Assembly: GCA_026874595.1 (NCBI GenBank) | Contig: CM049310.1 | Span: 41,669,558 to 41,733,557 of the forward strand | Length of the DNA: 64,000 nt | Direction: 5' to 3' | Source: Sipunculus nudus | Lineage: Eukaryota > Annelida > Sipuncula > Golfingiida > Sipunculidae | Part shown: one piece after another, positions 43,812 to 57,371 of the stretch | Numbering within the stretch: the stretch's first letter is position 1 | Layout of the letters: every line of letters begins with the position of its first letter | Notes under the pieces: generated by a model | The model's input: only the letters and a program-made list of their open reading frames with translations | The model's database searches: none | Told to the model about the DNA's origin: nothing | Made by a program: the position numbers and the translations under genes

Positions 43812-44237
43812 GGTATATTTTAGCCATCATTCGATTGCCCCTCGATCTTTGACCCGAGAATTTCTTCTTCCCGCTCACTAAGACAGCAGGTAATTTAGGT
43901 TCGCCATCAGACCTTGGTCGATCTTTTCTGTTAACGTTTTCACACATATTTTGTAGGGAATTTCTCGAAATCAAATGACCGGGTGCCACAGCTCATACTA
44001 AAACATTAAAAGTATTTCAGAATATAAAATAATATAGCTTTTCACCGATCACATGTGCTTACCTGCAAATTTAGTTTTAATTGCTGTTGAGAAAGTGCAT
44101 ACATCTTGTTAATCCTAATATTTCAATTCGACAACCTCTGATTTATACTCACTAAAACTATAGCGTGGTTACAATATTATCGCCTACAGCAATGGGTCAT
44201 GGGAGAGAGGGTTACCTGGTTTAATAGGTTAGAAATG

Positions 44238-44312
44238 TGATTTCGCATGGGGGTTCGAACCCTGGACCATTGGCGTGTGAGGCGACCCTGGGAGCCACTA
44301 CACTTCGAAACC
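44238..44312 (-). pseudogene. psi-Val1, terminator mutated, unit 20
   Basis: TTTCTAACC downstream and CTCCCAGGG D-arm, as unit 3. Confidence 0.8.
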
Positions 44313-45098
44313 GTTCGATAATGAACTTCAGTCATTCTGAAGCGTAAGGATCATGTGCAAACTTGTTTTTTGGAGACCAGTTGGATATTGGATAGGGGGA
44401 AACTCACTTTGATTTTAAATTCAACCAGTCCAAAATAAAACAAATGAAGTATTAATATGATTAATGTTCAAACAATCCCTAACTGGGAGCTGGGGTTTAC
44501 GCTCTGGTTCGAAATTAGGACCTGCCGCGTGTGAGATCAACGTGAGAGCGATCAGGCTCGAATCCGCTGGGTATCATACTTCGGTTCTTCTTAAGCATAA
44601 CAATGATATGCCAAACCATATCCCGAGGCCAGTTGAAGACTGCGCAGGGGAAAACTCCTCTTTGGTTTGTTATCTGATCAGTCCAATAATAATATGAAGT
44701 ATAAATACGATTAAAAATCAGACGATTCCTAACTAGGAGGATAGTCTCCTTCAGACATGAACAACGACAATATAAGTAGAACCAAAGTCAGATAAGCCTG
44801 TGCTACATACTTATATTTTAACAATATTGGAAACAAAAGTAAGAAGATGTAGCTTTTGATCGTATCACAGATGCGCAGCTGCAAATCAATTTAATATACT
44901 GTGGAGATAAAAATGGTCACTTCTGAACATGCTTCAAGTGACGAACAGGAACTGAATTAAGCTTGATCACTCGGATGGATAAAACGAATATTCGCTTATT
45001 GATATTTCACAAATTACGACCTGAAGTATCCTATAATTATGTCTGATCCAGTACATGCAAATGATAAAAAATGGTGGAGGTTATATTTGGGAAAAATA

Positions 45099-45171
45099 TG
45101 GTTCCGCTGGGGTTCGAACCCAGGACCTTTCGCGTGTGAGGCGAACGTGATAGCCACTACACTACGAAACC
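45099..45171 (-). tRNA. tRNA-Val-CAC: tRNA-Val(CAC), unit 20
   Basis: Gene and TTTTT terminator as unit 1. Confidence 0.96.
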
Positions 45172-45577
45172 GCTCGATATCGTGCTTTTTTCATTCTGAA
45201 GCTCAAGGATATTTTAGCTAATCTTTTATGCGACATCATCTGCAGACCAAGGTGTTGTACTTCTTACCTCAGTTAAGAATCCGGTCACTACATAAATAAC
45301 TATATATGATTTTCATTTTAAATACAATAATAATTCCTATTATATTCCTGTTTAAATGTCAACTACATAGGTTTGAGCCAAGATGAAATAAAAATTAACA
45401 TACCTTAACGTCACACCTTGTAAGCTGTAAAAGGAGGACGCCGGAAAATATTTACAATGAAAATGGGCAAAAAATGTGAGACCTGGATTCAGGAAAATCT
45501 GAAATGTAAGTATTCATACATATTGAACAAAAATGGAACAATAGACTCTTCGAATTTCACTTCGACACTGTTAAGTT

Positions 45578-45649
45578 GGCTCGTTGGTCTAGGGGTATGA
45601 TTCTCGCTTCGGGTGCGAGAGGTCCCGGGTTCAATTCCCGGACGAGCCC
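45578..45649 (+). tRNA. tRNA-Pro-CGG: tRNA-Pro(CGG), unit 21
   Basis: Same sequence as the unit 2 gene; TTTTT terminator present. Confidence 0.97.
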
Positions 45650-46076
45650 GATATATTTTTAGCCATCCTTAGATTGCCCCTCGATATTTCACCTGAGAAT
45701 TTCTTCTTCCCGCTCACTTAGACCGCAGATAATTTAGGTTCGTCATTAGACCTTGGTCGATCTTTTCTGTTAACGTTTTCATACATATTTTGTAGGGAAT
45801 TTCTCGAAATCAAATGACCGGGTGCCACAGCTCATACTAAAACATTAAAAGTATTTCAGAATATAAAATAATATAGCTTTTCACCGATCACATGTGCTTA
45901 CCTGCAAATTTAGTTTTAATTGCTGTGGAGAAAGTGCATACATCTTGTTAATCCTAATATTTCAATTCGACAACCTCTGATTTATACTCACTTAAACTAT
46001 AGCGTGGTTACAATATTATCGCCTACAGCCATGGGTCATGGGAGAAAGGGTTACTTGGGTTAATAGGTTAAAAATG

Positions 46077-46151
46077 TGATTTCGCATGGGGGTTCGAACC
46101 CTGGACCATTGGCGTGTGAGGCGACCCTGAGAGCCACTACACTTCGAAACC
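46077..46151 (-). pseudogene. psi-Val1, unit 21
   Basis: TTTTT present; B-unit flanks. Confidence 0.78.
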
Positions 46152-47521
46152 GTTCGACAATGAACTTCAGTCATTCTGAAGCTTAAGGATCATGTGCTAA
46201 CTTGTTTTTTGGAGACCAGTTGGATATTGGATAGGGGGAAACTCACTTTGATTTTGAATCCAACCAGTCCAAAATAAAACAAATGAAGTATTAATATGAT
46301 TCATGTTCAAACAATCCCTAACTGGGAGCATGTTCTACTTCAAATATCAACGATATAGGATATTCAAGATCAAGTCAAAGTATCCTATGGATACTGCAGA
46401 TCATGTACAAATGTGATAGGAGAAAAAGTTTATGTCAAGAAAAAAATGAAACTGGAAAGTTCTACAAAAATAATCAGTAATATCACTGAAGGACCTGAAT
46501 TAAGGATGACTTCAAATTTTTACATTCAATCATGATGAACTTTATTGGAACGGATCGTACAGCACTTTTTCAATTCGAAATCTTAAACTCATGCCAGGGA
46601 ACAGATAGGTTGCGATATGTCGCTCATTTAAAAAAAAGATACTTTCTTGTCAGTATTGGAGAATGATGAATAAAAATATGTAGCTGTCGTATTCGACATG
46701 TATAAATTTACCGCGAAGGCACTAGAGTATCATCCTTACACCCATTTCAATTGCTGTTCAGTAAATGAATATATCTCATTGGTCGTTATATTTTTAAAAT
46801 CGACAATCCTTAATTTATACAAACTTAAACAAAGGACTTTATAAATAATATCTACTCTAGCTTGTGACATGTGAAACATGGATTTTCAGGAGGAGGTAAA
46901 TAGTCTAAGTATTTCGGTTTACGCTCTGGTTCGAAATTAGGACCTGCCGTGTGTGAGATCAACGTGAGAGCGATCAGGCTCGAATCCACTGGGTATCATA
47001 CTTCGGTTCTTCTTAAGCATAACAATGATATGCCATACCATATCTCGAGGCCAGTTGAAGACTGCGCAGGGGAAAGCTCCTCTTTGGTTTGTTATCTGAT
47101 CAGTCCATAAATAATATGACGTATAAATACGATTAAAAATCAGACGATTCCTAACTAGGAGGATACTCTCCTTCAGACATGAACAACGACAATATCAGTT
47201 GAACCAAAGTCAGATAAAGCCTGTGCTTCATACTTATATTTTAACAATATTAGAAACAAAAGTAAGAAGATGTAGCTTTTGATCGTATCACAGATGCGCA
47301 GCTGCAAATCAATTTAATATACTGTGGAGATAAAAATAGTCACTTCTGAACATGCTTCAAGTGACGAACAGGAACTGAATTAAGCTTGATCACTCGGATG
47401 GATAAAACGAATATTCGCTTATTGATATTTCACAAATTACGACATGAAGTATCTTATAATTATGTGTCATCCAGTACATGCAAATGATGAAAAATGGTGG
47501 AGGTTATATTTGGCAAAAATG

Positions 47522-47594
47522 TGGTTCCGCTGGGGTTCGAACCCAGGACCTTTCGCGTGTGAGGCGAACGTGATAGCCACTACACTACGAAACC
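47522..47594 (-). tRNA. tRNA-Val-CAC: tRNA-Val(CAC), unit 21
   Basis: Gene as unit 1, terminator ACATTTTTG. Confidence 0.96.
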
Positions 47595-48001
47595 GCTCGA
47601 TATCGTGCCTTCTTTATTCTGAAGCTCAAGGATATTACAGCTAATCTTTTATGCGACATCCTCTGCAGACGAAAGTGGGGTACTTCTTATCTCAGTTAAG
47701 AATCCGGTCACTACATAAATAACTATATATGATTTTCATTTTTTAATACAATAATAATTCCTATTATATTCTTGTTTAAATGTCAACTACATAGGTTTGA
47801 GCCAAGATGAAATAAAAATTAACTTATCTTAACGTCACACCTTGTAAGCTGTTAAAGGAGGACGCCGGAAAATATTTACAATTAAATTGGGCAAAAAATG
47901 TGAAACCTGGATTCAGGAAAATCTGAAATTTAAGTATTCATACATGATGAACAAAAATGGAACAATAGACTCTTCGAATTTAACTTCGACACTGTTAAGT
48001 T

Positions 48002-48072
48002 GGCTCGTTGGTGTAGGAGTAAGATTCTCGCTTCGGGTGCTAGAGCTTCCGGGTTCTATCCCGGACGAGCCC
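48002..48072 (+). pseudogene. Damaged tRNA-Pro(CGG), unit 22
   Basis: Same 71-nt form as unit 3; sister of the unit 20 locus. Confidence 0.7.
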
Positions 48073-48498
48073 GGTATATTTTAGCCATCATTCGATTGCC
48101 CCTCGATCTTTGACCCGAGAATTTCTTCTTCCCGCTCACTAAGACAGCAGGTAATTTAGGTTCGCCATCAGACCTTGGTCGATCTTTTCTGTTAACGTTT
48201 TCACACATATTTTGTAGGGAATTTCTCGAAATCAAATGACCGGGTGCCACAGCTCATACTAAAACATTAAAAGTATTTCAGAATATAAAATAATATAGCT
48301 TTTCACCGATCACATGTGCTTACCTGCAAATTTAGTTTTAATTGCTGTTGAGAAAGTGCATACATCTTGTTAATCCTAATATTTCAATTCGACAACCTCT
48401 GATTTATACTCACTAAAACTATAGCGTGGTTACAATATTATCGCCTACAGCAATGGGTCATGGGAGAGAGGGTTACCTGGTTTAATAGGTTAGAAATG

Positions 48499-48573
48499 TG
48501 ATTTCGCATGGGGGTTCGAACCCTGGACCATTGGCGTGTGAGGCGACCCTGGGAGCCACTACACTTCGAAACC
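48499..48573 (-). pseudogene. psi-Val1, terminator mutated, unit 22
   Basis: As unit 20. Confidence 0.8.
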
Positions 48574-49359
48574 GTTCGATAATGAACTTCAGTCATTCTG
48601 AAGCGTAAGGATCATGTGCAAACTTGTTTTTTGGAGACCAGTTGGATATTGGATAGGGGGAAACTCACTTTGATTTTAAATTCAACCAGTCCAAAATAAA
48701 ACAAATGAAGTATTAATATGATTAATGTTCAAACAATCCCTAACTGGGAGCTGGGGTTTACGCTCTGGTTCGAAATTAGGACCTGCCGCGTGTGAGATCA
48801 ACGTGAGAGCGATCAGGCTCGAATCCGCTGGGTATCATACTTCGGTTCTTCTTAAGCATAACAATGATATGCCAAACCATATCCCGAGGCCAGTTGAAGA
48901 CTGCGCAGGGGAAAACTCCTCTTTGGTTTGTTATCTGATCAGTCCAATAATAATATGAAGTATAAATACGATTAAAAATCAGACGATTCCTAACTAGGAG
49001 GATAGTCTCCTTCAGACATGAACAACGACAATATAAGTAGAACCAAAGTCAGATAAGCCTGTGCTACATACTTATATTTTAACAATATTGGAAACAAAAG
49101 TAAGAAGATGTAGCTTTTGATCGTATCACAGATGCGCAGCTGCAAATCAATTTAATATACTGTGGAGATAAAAATGGTCACTTCTGAACATGCTTCAAGT
49201 GACGAACAGGAACTGAATTAAGCTTGATCACTCGGATGGATAAAACGAATATTCGCTTATTGATATTTCACAAATTACGACCTGAAGTATCCTATAATTA
49301 TGTCTGATCCAGTACATGCAAATGATAAAAAATGGTGGAGGTTATATTTGGGAAAAATA

Positions 49360-49432
49360 TGGTTCCGCTGGGGTTCGAACCCAGGACCTTTCGCGTGTGA
49401 GGCGAACGTGATAGCCACTACACTACGAAACC
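49360..49432 (-). tRNA. tRNA-Val-CAC: tRNA-Val(CAC), unit 22
   Basis: Gene and TTTTT terminator as unit 1. Confidence 0.96.
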
Positions 49433-49838
49433 GCTCGATATCGTGCTTTTTTCATTCTGAAGCTCAAGGATATTTTAGCTAATCTTTTATGCGACATCAT
49501 CTGCAGACCAAGGTGTTGTACTTCTTACCTCAGTTAAGAATCCGGTCACTACATAAATAACTATATATGATTTTCATTTTAAATACAATAATAATTCCTA
49601 TTATATTCCTGTTTAAATGTCAACTACATAGGTTTGAGCCAAGATGAAATAAAAATTAACATACCTTAACGTCACACCTTGTAAGCTGTAAAATGAGGAC
49701 GCCGGAAAATATTTACAATGAAAATGGGCAAAAAATGTGAGACCTGGATTCAGGAAAATCTGAAATGTAAGTATTCATACATATTGAACAAAAATGGAAC
49801 AATAGACTCTTCGAATTTCACTTCGACACTGTTAAGTT

Positions 49839-49910
49839 GGCTCGTTGGTCTAGGGGTATGATTCTCGCTTCGGGTGCGAGAGGTCCCGGGTTCAATTCCC
49901 GGACGAGCCC
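49839..49910 (+). tRNA. tRNA-Pro-CGG: tRNA-Pro(CGG), unit 23
   Basis: Same sequence as the unit 2 gene; TTTTT terminator present. Confidence 0.97.
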
Positions 49911-50337
49911 GATATATTTTTAGCCATCCTTAGATTGCCCCTCGATATTTCACCTGAGAATTTCTTCTTCCCGCTCACTTAGACCGCAGATAATTTAGGT
50001 TCGTCATTAGACCTTGGTCGATCTTTTCTGTTAACGTTTTCATACATATTTTGTAGGGAATTTCTCGAAATCAAATGACCGGGTGCCACAGCTCATACTA
50101 AAACATTAAAAGTATTTCAGAATATAAAATAATATAGCTTTTCACCGATCACATGTGCTTACCTGCAAATTTAGTTTTAATTGCTGTGGAGAAAGTGCAT
50201 ACATCTTGTTAATCCTAATATTTCAATTCGACAACCTCTGATTTACACTCACTAAAACTATAGCGTGGTTACAATATTATCGCCTACAGCCATGGGTCAT
50301 GGGAGAGAGGGTTACCTGGTTTAATAGGTTAAAAATG

Positions 50338-50412
50338 TGATTTCGCATGGGGGTTCGAACCCTGGACCATTGGCGTGTGAGGCGACCCTGAGAGCCACTA
50401 CACTTCGAAACC
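50338..50412 (-). pseudogene. psi-Val1, unit 23
   Basis: As unit 1, with TTTTT. Confidence 0.78.
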
Positions 50413-51198
50413 GTTCGATAATGAACTTCAGTCATTCTGAAGCGTAAGGATCATGTGCAAACTTGTTTTTTGGAGACCAGTTGGATATTGGATAGGGGGA
50501 AGCTCACTTTGATTTTAAATTCAACCAGTCCAAAATAAAACAAATGAAGTATTAATATGATTCATGTTCGAAGAATCCCTAACTGGGAGCTAGGGTTTAC
50601 GCTCTGATTTGAAATAAGGACCTGCCGCGTGTGAGATCAACGTGAGAGCGATCAGGCTCGAATCCGCTGGGTATCATACTTCGGTTCTTCTTAAGCATAA
50701 CAATGATATGCCAAACCATATCCCGAGGCCAGTTGAAGACTGCGCAGGGGAAAACTCCTCTTTGGTTTGTTATCTGATCAGTCCATAAATAATATGAAGT
50801 ATAAATACGATTAAAAATCAGACGATTCCTAACTAGGAGAATACTCTCCTTCAGACATGAACAACGACAATATCAGTTGAACCAAAGTCAGATAAGCCTG
50901 TGCTTCATACTTATATTTTAACAATATTGGAAACAAAAGTAAGAAGATGTAGCTTTTGATCGTATCACAGATGCGCAGCTGCAAATCAATTTAATATACT
51001 GTGGAGATAAAAATGGTCACTTCTGAATATGCTTCAAGAGACGAACAGGATCTGAATTAAGCTTGATCACTCGGATGGATAAAACGAATATTCGCTTATT
51101 GATATTTCACAAATTACGACCTGAAGTATCCTATAATTATGTCTGATCCAGTACATGCAAATGATAAAAAATGGTGGAGGTTATATTTGGGAAAAATA

Positions 51199-51271
51199 TG
51201 GTTCCGCTGGGGTTCGAACCCAGGACCTTTCGCGTGTGAGGCGAACGTGATAGCCACTACACTACGAAACC
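51199..51271 (-). tRNA. tRNA-Val-CAC: tRNA-Val(CAC), unit 23
   Basis: Gene and TTTTT terminator as unit 1. Confidence 0.96.
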
Positions 51272-51677
51272 GCTCGATATCGTGCCTTCTTCATTCTGAA
51301 GCTCAAGGATATTTTAGCTAATCTTTTATGCGACATCATCTGCAGACCAAGGTGGGGTACTTCTTACCTCAGTTAAGAATCCGGTCACTACATAAATAAC
51401 TATATATGATTTTCATTTTAAATACAATAATAATTCCTATTATATTCCTGTTTAAATGTCAACTACATAGGTTTGAGCCAAGATGAAATAAAAATTAACA
51501 TACCTTAACGTCACACCTTGTAAGCTGTAAAAGGAGGACGCCGGAAAATATTTACAATGAAAATGGGCAAAAAATGTGAGACCTGGATTCAGGAAAATCT
51601 GAAATGTAAGTATTCATACATATTGAACAAAAATGGAACAATAGACTCTTCGAATTTCACTTCGACACTGTTAAGTT

Positions 51678-51749
51678 GGCTCGTTGGTCTAGGGGTATGA
51701 TTCTCGCTTCGGGTGCGAGAGGTCCCGGGTTCAATTCCCGGACGAGCCC
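51678..51749 (+). tRNA. tRNA-Pro-CGG: tRNA-Pro(CGG), unit 24
   Basis: Same sequence as the unit 2 gene; TTTTT terminator present. Confidence 0.97.
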
Positions 51750-52176
51750 GATATATTTTTAGCCATCCTTAGATTGCCCCTCGATCTTTCACCTGAGAAT
51801 TTCTTCTTCCCGCTCACTTAGACCGCAGATAATTTAGGTTCGTCATTAGACCTTGGTCGATCTTTTCTGTTAACGTTTTCATACATATTTTGTAGGGAAT
51901 TTCTCGAAATCAAATGACCGGGTGCCACAGCTCATACTAAAACATTAAAATTATTTCAGAATATAAAATAATATAGCTTTTCACCGATCACATGTGCTTA
52001 CCTGCAAATTTAGTTTTAATTGCTGTGGAGAAAGTGCATACATCTTGTTAATCCTAATATTTCAATTCGACAACCTCTGATTTATACTCACTTAAACTAT
52101 AGCGTGGTTACAATATTATCGCCTACAGCCATGGGTCATGGGAGAAAGGGTTACTTGGGTTAATAGGTTAAAAATG

Positions 52177-52251
52177 TGATTTCGCATGGGGGTTCGAACC
52201 CTGGACCATTGGCGTGTGAGGCGACCCTGAGAGCCACTACACTTCGAAACC
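52177..52251 (-). pseudogene. psi-Val1, unit 24
   Basis: TTTTT present; B-unit flanks. Confidence 0.78.
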
Positions 52252-53622
52252 GTTCGACAATGAACTTCAGTCATTCTGAAGCTTAAGGATCATGTGCTAA
52301 CTTGTTTTTTGGAGACCAGTTGGATATTGGATAGGGGGAAACTCACTTTGATTTTGAATCCAACCAGTCCAAAATAAAACAAATGAAGTATTAATATGAT
52401 TCATGTTCAAACAATCCCTAACTGGGAGCATGTTCTACTTCAAATATCAACGATATAGGATATTCAAGATCAAGTCAAAGTATCCTATGGATACTGCAGA
52501 TCATGTACAAATGTGATAGGAGAAAAAGTTTATGTCAAGAAAAAAATGAAACTGGAAAGTTCTACAAAAATAATCAGTAATATCACTGAAGGACCTGAAT
52601 TAAGGATGACTTCAAATTTTTACATTCAATCATGATGAACTTTATTGGAACGGATCGTACAGCACTTTTTCAATTCGAAATCTTAAACTCATGCCAGGGA
52701 ACAGATAGGTTGCGATATGTCGCTCATTTAAAAAAAAAGATACTTTCTTGTCAGTATTGGAGAATGATGAATAAAAATATGTAGCTGTCGTATTCGACAT
52801 GTATAAATTCACCGCGAAGGCACTAGAGTATCATCCTTACACCCATTTCAATTGCTGTTCAGTAAATGAATATATCTCATTGGTCGTTATATTTTTAAAA
52901 TCGACAATCCTTAATTTATACAAACTTAAACAAAGGACTTTATAAATAATATCTACTCTAGCTTGTGACATGTGAAACATGGATTTTCAGGAGGAGGTAA
53001 ATAGTCTAAGTATTTCGGTTTACGCTCTGGTTCGAAATTAGGACCTGCCGTGTGTGAGATCAACGTGAGAGCGATCAGGCTCGAATCCGCTGGGTATCAT
53101 ACTTCGGTTCTTCTTAAGCATAACAATGATATGCCATACCATATCTCGAGGCCAGTTGAAGACTGCGCAGGGGAAAGCTCCTCTTTGGTTTGTTATCTGA
53201 TCAGTCCATAAATAATATGACGTATAAATACGATTAAAAATCAGACGATTCCTAACTAGGAGGATACTCTCCTTCAGACATGAACAACGACAATATCAGT
53301 TGAACCAAAGTCAGATAAAGCCTGTGCTTCATACTTATATTTTAACAATATTAGAAACAAAAGTAAGAAGATGTAGCTTTTGATCGTATCACAGATGCGC
53401 ACCTGCAAATCAATTTAATATACTGTGGAGATAAAAATAGTCACTTCTGAACATGCTTCAAGTGACGAACAGGAACTGAATTAAGCTTGATCACTCGGAT
53501 GGATAAAACGAATATTCGCTTATTGATATTTCACAAATTACGACATGAAGTATCTTATAATTATGTGTCATCCAGTACATGCAAATGATGAAAAATGGTG
53601 GAGGTTATATTTGGCAAAAATG

Positions 53623-53695
53623 TGGTTCCGCTGGGGTTCGAACCCAGGACCTTTCGCGTGTGAGGCGAACGTGATAGCCACTACACTACGAAACC
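53623..53695 (-). tRNA. tRNA-Val-CAC: tRNA-Val(CAC), unit 24
   Basis: Gene as unit 1, terminator ACATTTTTG. Confidence 0.96.
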
Positions 53696-54102
53696 GCTCG
53701 ATATCGTGCCTTCTTTATTCTGAAGCTCAAGGATATTACAGCTAATATTTTATGCGACATCCTCTGCAGACGAAAGTGGGGTACTTCTTACCTCAGTTAA
53801 GAATCCGGTCACTACATAAATAACTATATATGATTTTCATTTTTTAATACAATAATAATTCCTATTATATTCTTGTTTAAATGTCAACTACATAGGTTTG
53901 AGCCAAGATGAAATAAAAATTAACTTATCTTAACGTCACACCTTGTAAGCTGTTAAAGGAGGACGCCGGAAAATATTTACAATTAAATTGGGCAAAAAAT
54001 GTGAAACCTGGATTCAGGAAAATCTGAAATTTAAGTATTCATACATGATGAACAAAAATGGAACAATAGACTCCTCGAATTTAACTTCGACACTGTTAAG
54101 TT

Positions 54103-54173
54103 GGCTCGTTGGTGTAGGAGTAAGATTCTCGCTTCGGGTGCTAGAGCTTCCGGGTTCTATCCCGGACGAGCCC
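54103..54173 (+). pseudogene. Damaged tRNA-Pro(CGG), unit 25
   Basis: Same 71-nt form as unit 3: GCTAG stem mismatch and 6-nt T-loop. Confidence 0.7.
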
Positions 54174-54598
54174 GGTATATTTTAGCCATCATTCGATTGC
54201 CCCTCGATCTTTGACCCGAGAATTTCTTCTTCCCGCTCACTAAGACAGCAGGTAATTTAGGTTCGCCATCAGACCTTGGTCGATCTTTTCTGTTAACGTT
54301 TTCACACATATTTTGTAGGGAATTTCTCGAAATCAAATGACCGGGTGCCACAGCTCATACTAAAACATTAAAAGTATTTCAGAATATAAAATAATACAGC
54401 TTTTCACCGATCACATGTGCTTACCTGCAAATTTAGTTTTAATTGCTGTTGAGAAAGTGCATACATCTTGTTAATCCTAATATTTCAATTCGACAACCTC
54501 TGATTTTACTCACTAAAACTATAGCGTGGTTACAATATTATCGCCTACAGCAATGGGTCATGGGAGAGAGGGTTACCTGGTTTAATAGGTTAGAAATG

Positions 54599-54673
54599 TG
54601 ATTTCGCATGGGGGTTCGAACCCTGGACCATTGGCGTGTGAGGCGACCCTGGGAGCCACTACACTTCGAAACC
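54599..54673 (-). pseudogene. psi-Val1, terminator mutated, unit 25
   Basis: As unit 20. Confidence 0.8.
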
Positions 54674-55459
54674 GTTCGATAATGAACTTCAGTCATTCTG
54701 AAGCGTAAGGATCATGTGCAAACTTGTTTTTTGGAGACCAGTTGGATATTGGATAGGGGGAAACTCACTTTGATTTTAAATTCAACCAGTCCAAAATAAA
54801 ACAAATGAAGTATTAATATGATTAATGTTCAAACAATCCCTAACTGGGAGCTGGGGTTTACGCTCTGGTTCGAAATTAGGACCTGCCGCGTGTGAGATCA
54901 ACGTGAGAGCGATAAGGCTCGAATCCGCTGGGTATCATACTTCGGTTCTTCTTAAGCATAACAATGATATGCCAAACCATATCCCGAGGCCAGTTGAAGA
55001 CTGCGCAGGGGAAAACTCCTCTTTGGTTTGTTATCTGATCAGTCCAATAATAATATGAAGTATAAATACGATTAAAAATCAGACGATTCCTAACTAGGAG
55101 GATACTCTCCTTCAGACATGAACAACGACAATATAAGTAGAACCAAAGTCAGATAAGCCTGTGCTTCATACTTATATTTTAACAATATTGGAAACAAAAG
55201 TAAGAAGATGTAGCTTTTGATCGTATCACAGATGCGCAGCTGCAAATCAATTTAATATACTGTGGAGATAAAAATGGTCACTTCTGAACATGCTTCAAGT
55301 TACGCACAGGAACTGAATTAAGCTTGATCACTCGGATGGATAAAACGAATATTCGCTTATTGATATTTCACAAATTACGACCTGAAGTATCCTATAATTA
55401 TGTCTGATCCAGTACATGCAAATGATAAAAAATGGTGGAGGTTATATTTGGGAAAAATA

Positions 55460-55532
55460 TGGTTCCGCTGGGGTTCGAACCCAGGACCTTTCGCGTGTGA
55501 GGCGAACGTGATAGCCACTACACTACGAAACC
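55460..55532 (-). tRNA. tRNA-Val-CAC: tRNA-Val(CAC), unit 25
   Basis: Gene and TTTTT terminator as unit 1. Confidence 0.96.
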
Positions 55533-55938
55533 GCTCGATATCGTGCTTTTTTCATTCTGAAGCTCAAGGATATTTTAGCTAATCTTTTATGCGACATCAT
55601 CTGCAGACCAAGGTGGGGTACTTCTTACCTCAGTTAAGAATCCGGTCACTACATAAATAACTATATATGATTTTCATTTTAAATACAATAATAATTCCTA
55701 TTATATTCCTGTTTAAATGTCAACTACATAGGTTTGAGCCAAGATGAAATAAAAATTAACATACCTTAACGTCACACCTTGTAAGCTGTAAAAGGAGGAC
55801 GCCGGAAAATATTTACAATGAAAATGGGCAAAAAATGTGAGACCTGGATTCAGGAAAATCTGAAATGTAAGTATTCATACATATTGAACAAAAATGGAAC
55901 AATAGACTCTTCGAATTTCACTTCGACACTGTTAAGTT

Positions 55939-56010
55939 GGCTCGTTGGTCTAGGGGTATGATTCTCGCTTCGGGTGCGAGAGGTCCCGGGTTCAATTCCC
56001 GGACGAGCCC
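55939..56010 (+). tRNA. tRNA-Pro-CGG: tRNA-Pro(CGG), unit 26
   Basis: Same sequence as the unit 2 gene; TTTTT terminator present. Confidence 0.97.
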
Positions 56011-56437
56011 GATATATTTTTAGCCATCCTTAGATTGCCCCTCGATATTTCACCTGAGAATTTCTTCTTCCCGCTCACTTAGACCGCAGATAATTTAGGT
56101 TCGTCATTAGACCTTGGTCGATCTTTTCTGTTAACGTTTTCATACATATTTTGTAGGGAATTTCTCGAAATCAAATGACCGGGTGCCACAGCTCATACTA
56201 AAACATTAAAAGTATTTCAGAATATAAAATAATATAGCTTTTCACCGATCACATGTGCTTACCTGCAAATTTAGTTTTAATTGCTGTGGAGAAAGTGCAT
56301 ACATCTTGTTAATCCTAATATTTCAATTCGACAACCTCTGATTTACACTCACTAAAACTATAGCGTGGTTACAATATTATCGCCTACAGCCATGGGTCAT
56401 GGGAGAGAGGGTTACCTGGTTTAATAGGTTAAAAATG

Positions 56438-56512
56438 TGATTTCGCATGGGGGTTCGAACCCTGGACCATTGGCGTGTGAGGCGACCCTGAGAGCCACTA
56501 CACTTCGAAACC
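56438..56512 (-). pseudogene. psi-Val1, unit 26
   Basis: As unit 1, with TTTTT. Confidence 0.78.
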
Positions 56513-57298
56513 GTTCGATAATGAACTTCAGTCATTCTGAAGCGTAAGGATCATGTGCAAACTTGTTTTTTGGAGACCAGTTGGATATTGGATAGGGGGA
56601 AGCTCACTTTGATTTTAAATTCAACCAGTCCAAAATAAAACAAATGAAGTATTAATATGATTCATGTTCGAAGAATCCCTAACTGGGAGCTAGGGTTTAC
56701 GCTCTGATTTGAAATAAGGACCTGCCGCGTGTGAGATCAACGTGAGAGCGATCAGGCTCCAATCCGCTGGGTATCATACTTCGGTTCTTCTTAAGCATAA
56801 CAATGATATGCCAAACCATATCCCGAGGCCAGTTGAAGACTGCGCAGGGGAAAACTCCTCTTTGGTTTGTTATCTGATCAGTCCATAAATAATATGAAGT
56901 ATAAATACGATTAAAAATCAGACGATTCCTAACTAGGAGAATACTCTCCTTCAGACATGAACAACGACAATATAAGTAGAACCAAAGTCAGATAAGCCTG
57001 TGCTTCATACTTATATTTTAACAATATTGGAAACAAAAGTAAGAAGATGTAGCTTTTGATCGTATCACAGATGCGCAGCTGCAAATCAATTTAATATACT
57101 GTGGAGATAAAAATGGTCACTTCTGAATATGCTTCAAGAGACGAACAGGATCTGAATTAAGCTTGATCACTCGGATGGATAAAACGAATATTCGCTTATT
57201 GATATTTCACAAATTACGACCTGAAGTATCCTATAATTATGTCTGATCCAGTACATGCAAATGATGAAAAATGGTGGAGGTTATATTTGGGAAAAATA

Positions 57299-57371
57299 TG
57301 GTTCCGCTGGGGTTCGAACCCAGGACCTTTCGCGTGTGAGGCGAACGTGATAGCCACTACACTACGAAACC
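57299..57371 (-). tRNA. tRNA-Val-CAC: tRNA-Val(CAC), unit 26
   Basis: Gene and TTTTT terminator as unit 1. Confidence 0.96.

Larger units (their letters stand above)
43577..45413. repeat. Array unit 20, type A2
   Basis: 1837 bp. psi-Val2 relic (-) at 44494-44565. Shares private GGATAGTCTCC, GTGCTACATAC and AAGGTGTTGTAC with unit 22 (+4261 bp). Confidence 0.9.
45414..47837. repeat. Array unit 21, type B
   Basis: 2424 bp. Extra B segment 46330-46915; psi-Val2 relic (-) at 46916-46987. Shares ATAAATTTACCGCG with unit 19. Confidence 0.9.
47838..49674. repeat. Array unit 22, type A2
   Basis: 1837 bp. psi-Val2 relic (-) at 48755-48826. Sister of unit 20. Confidence 0.9.
49675..51513. repeat. Array unit 23, type A1
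   Basis: 1839 bp. psi-Val2 relic (-) at 50594-50665. Recurs as unit 26 at +6100 bp. Confidence 0.9.
51514..53938. repeat. Array unit 24, type B
   Basis: 2425 bp. Extra B segment 52430-53016; psi-Val2 relic (-) at 53017-53088. Recurs as unit 27 at +6100 bp. Confidence 0.9.
53939..55774. repeat. Array unit 25, type A2
   Basis: 1836 bp. psi-Val2 relic (-) at 54855-54926. Confidence 0.9.
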
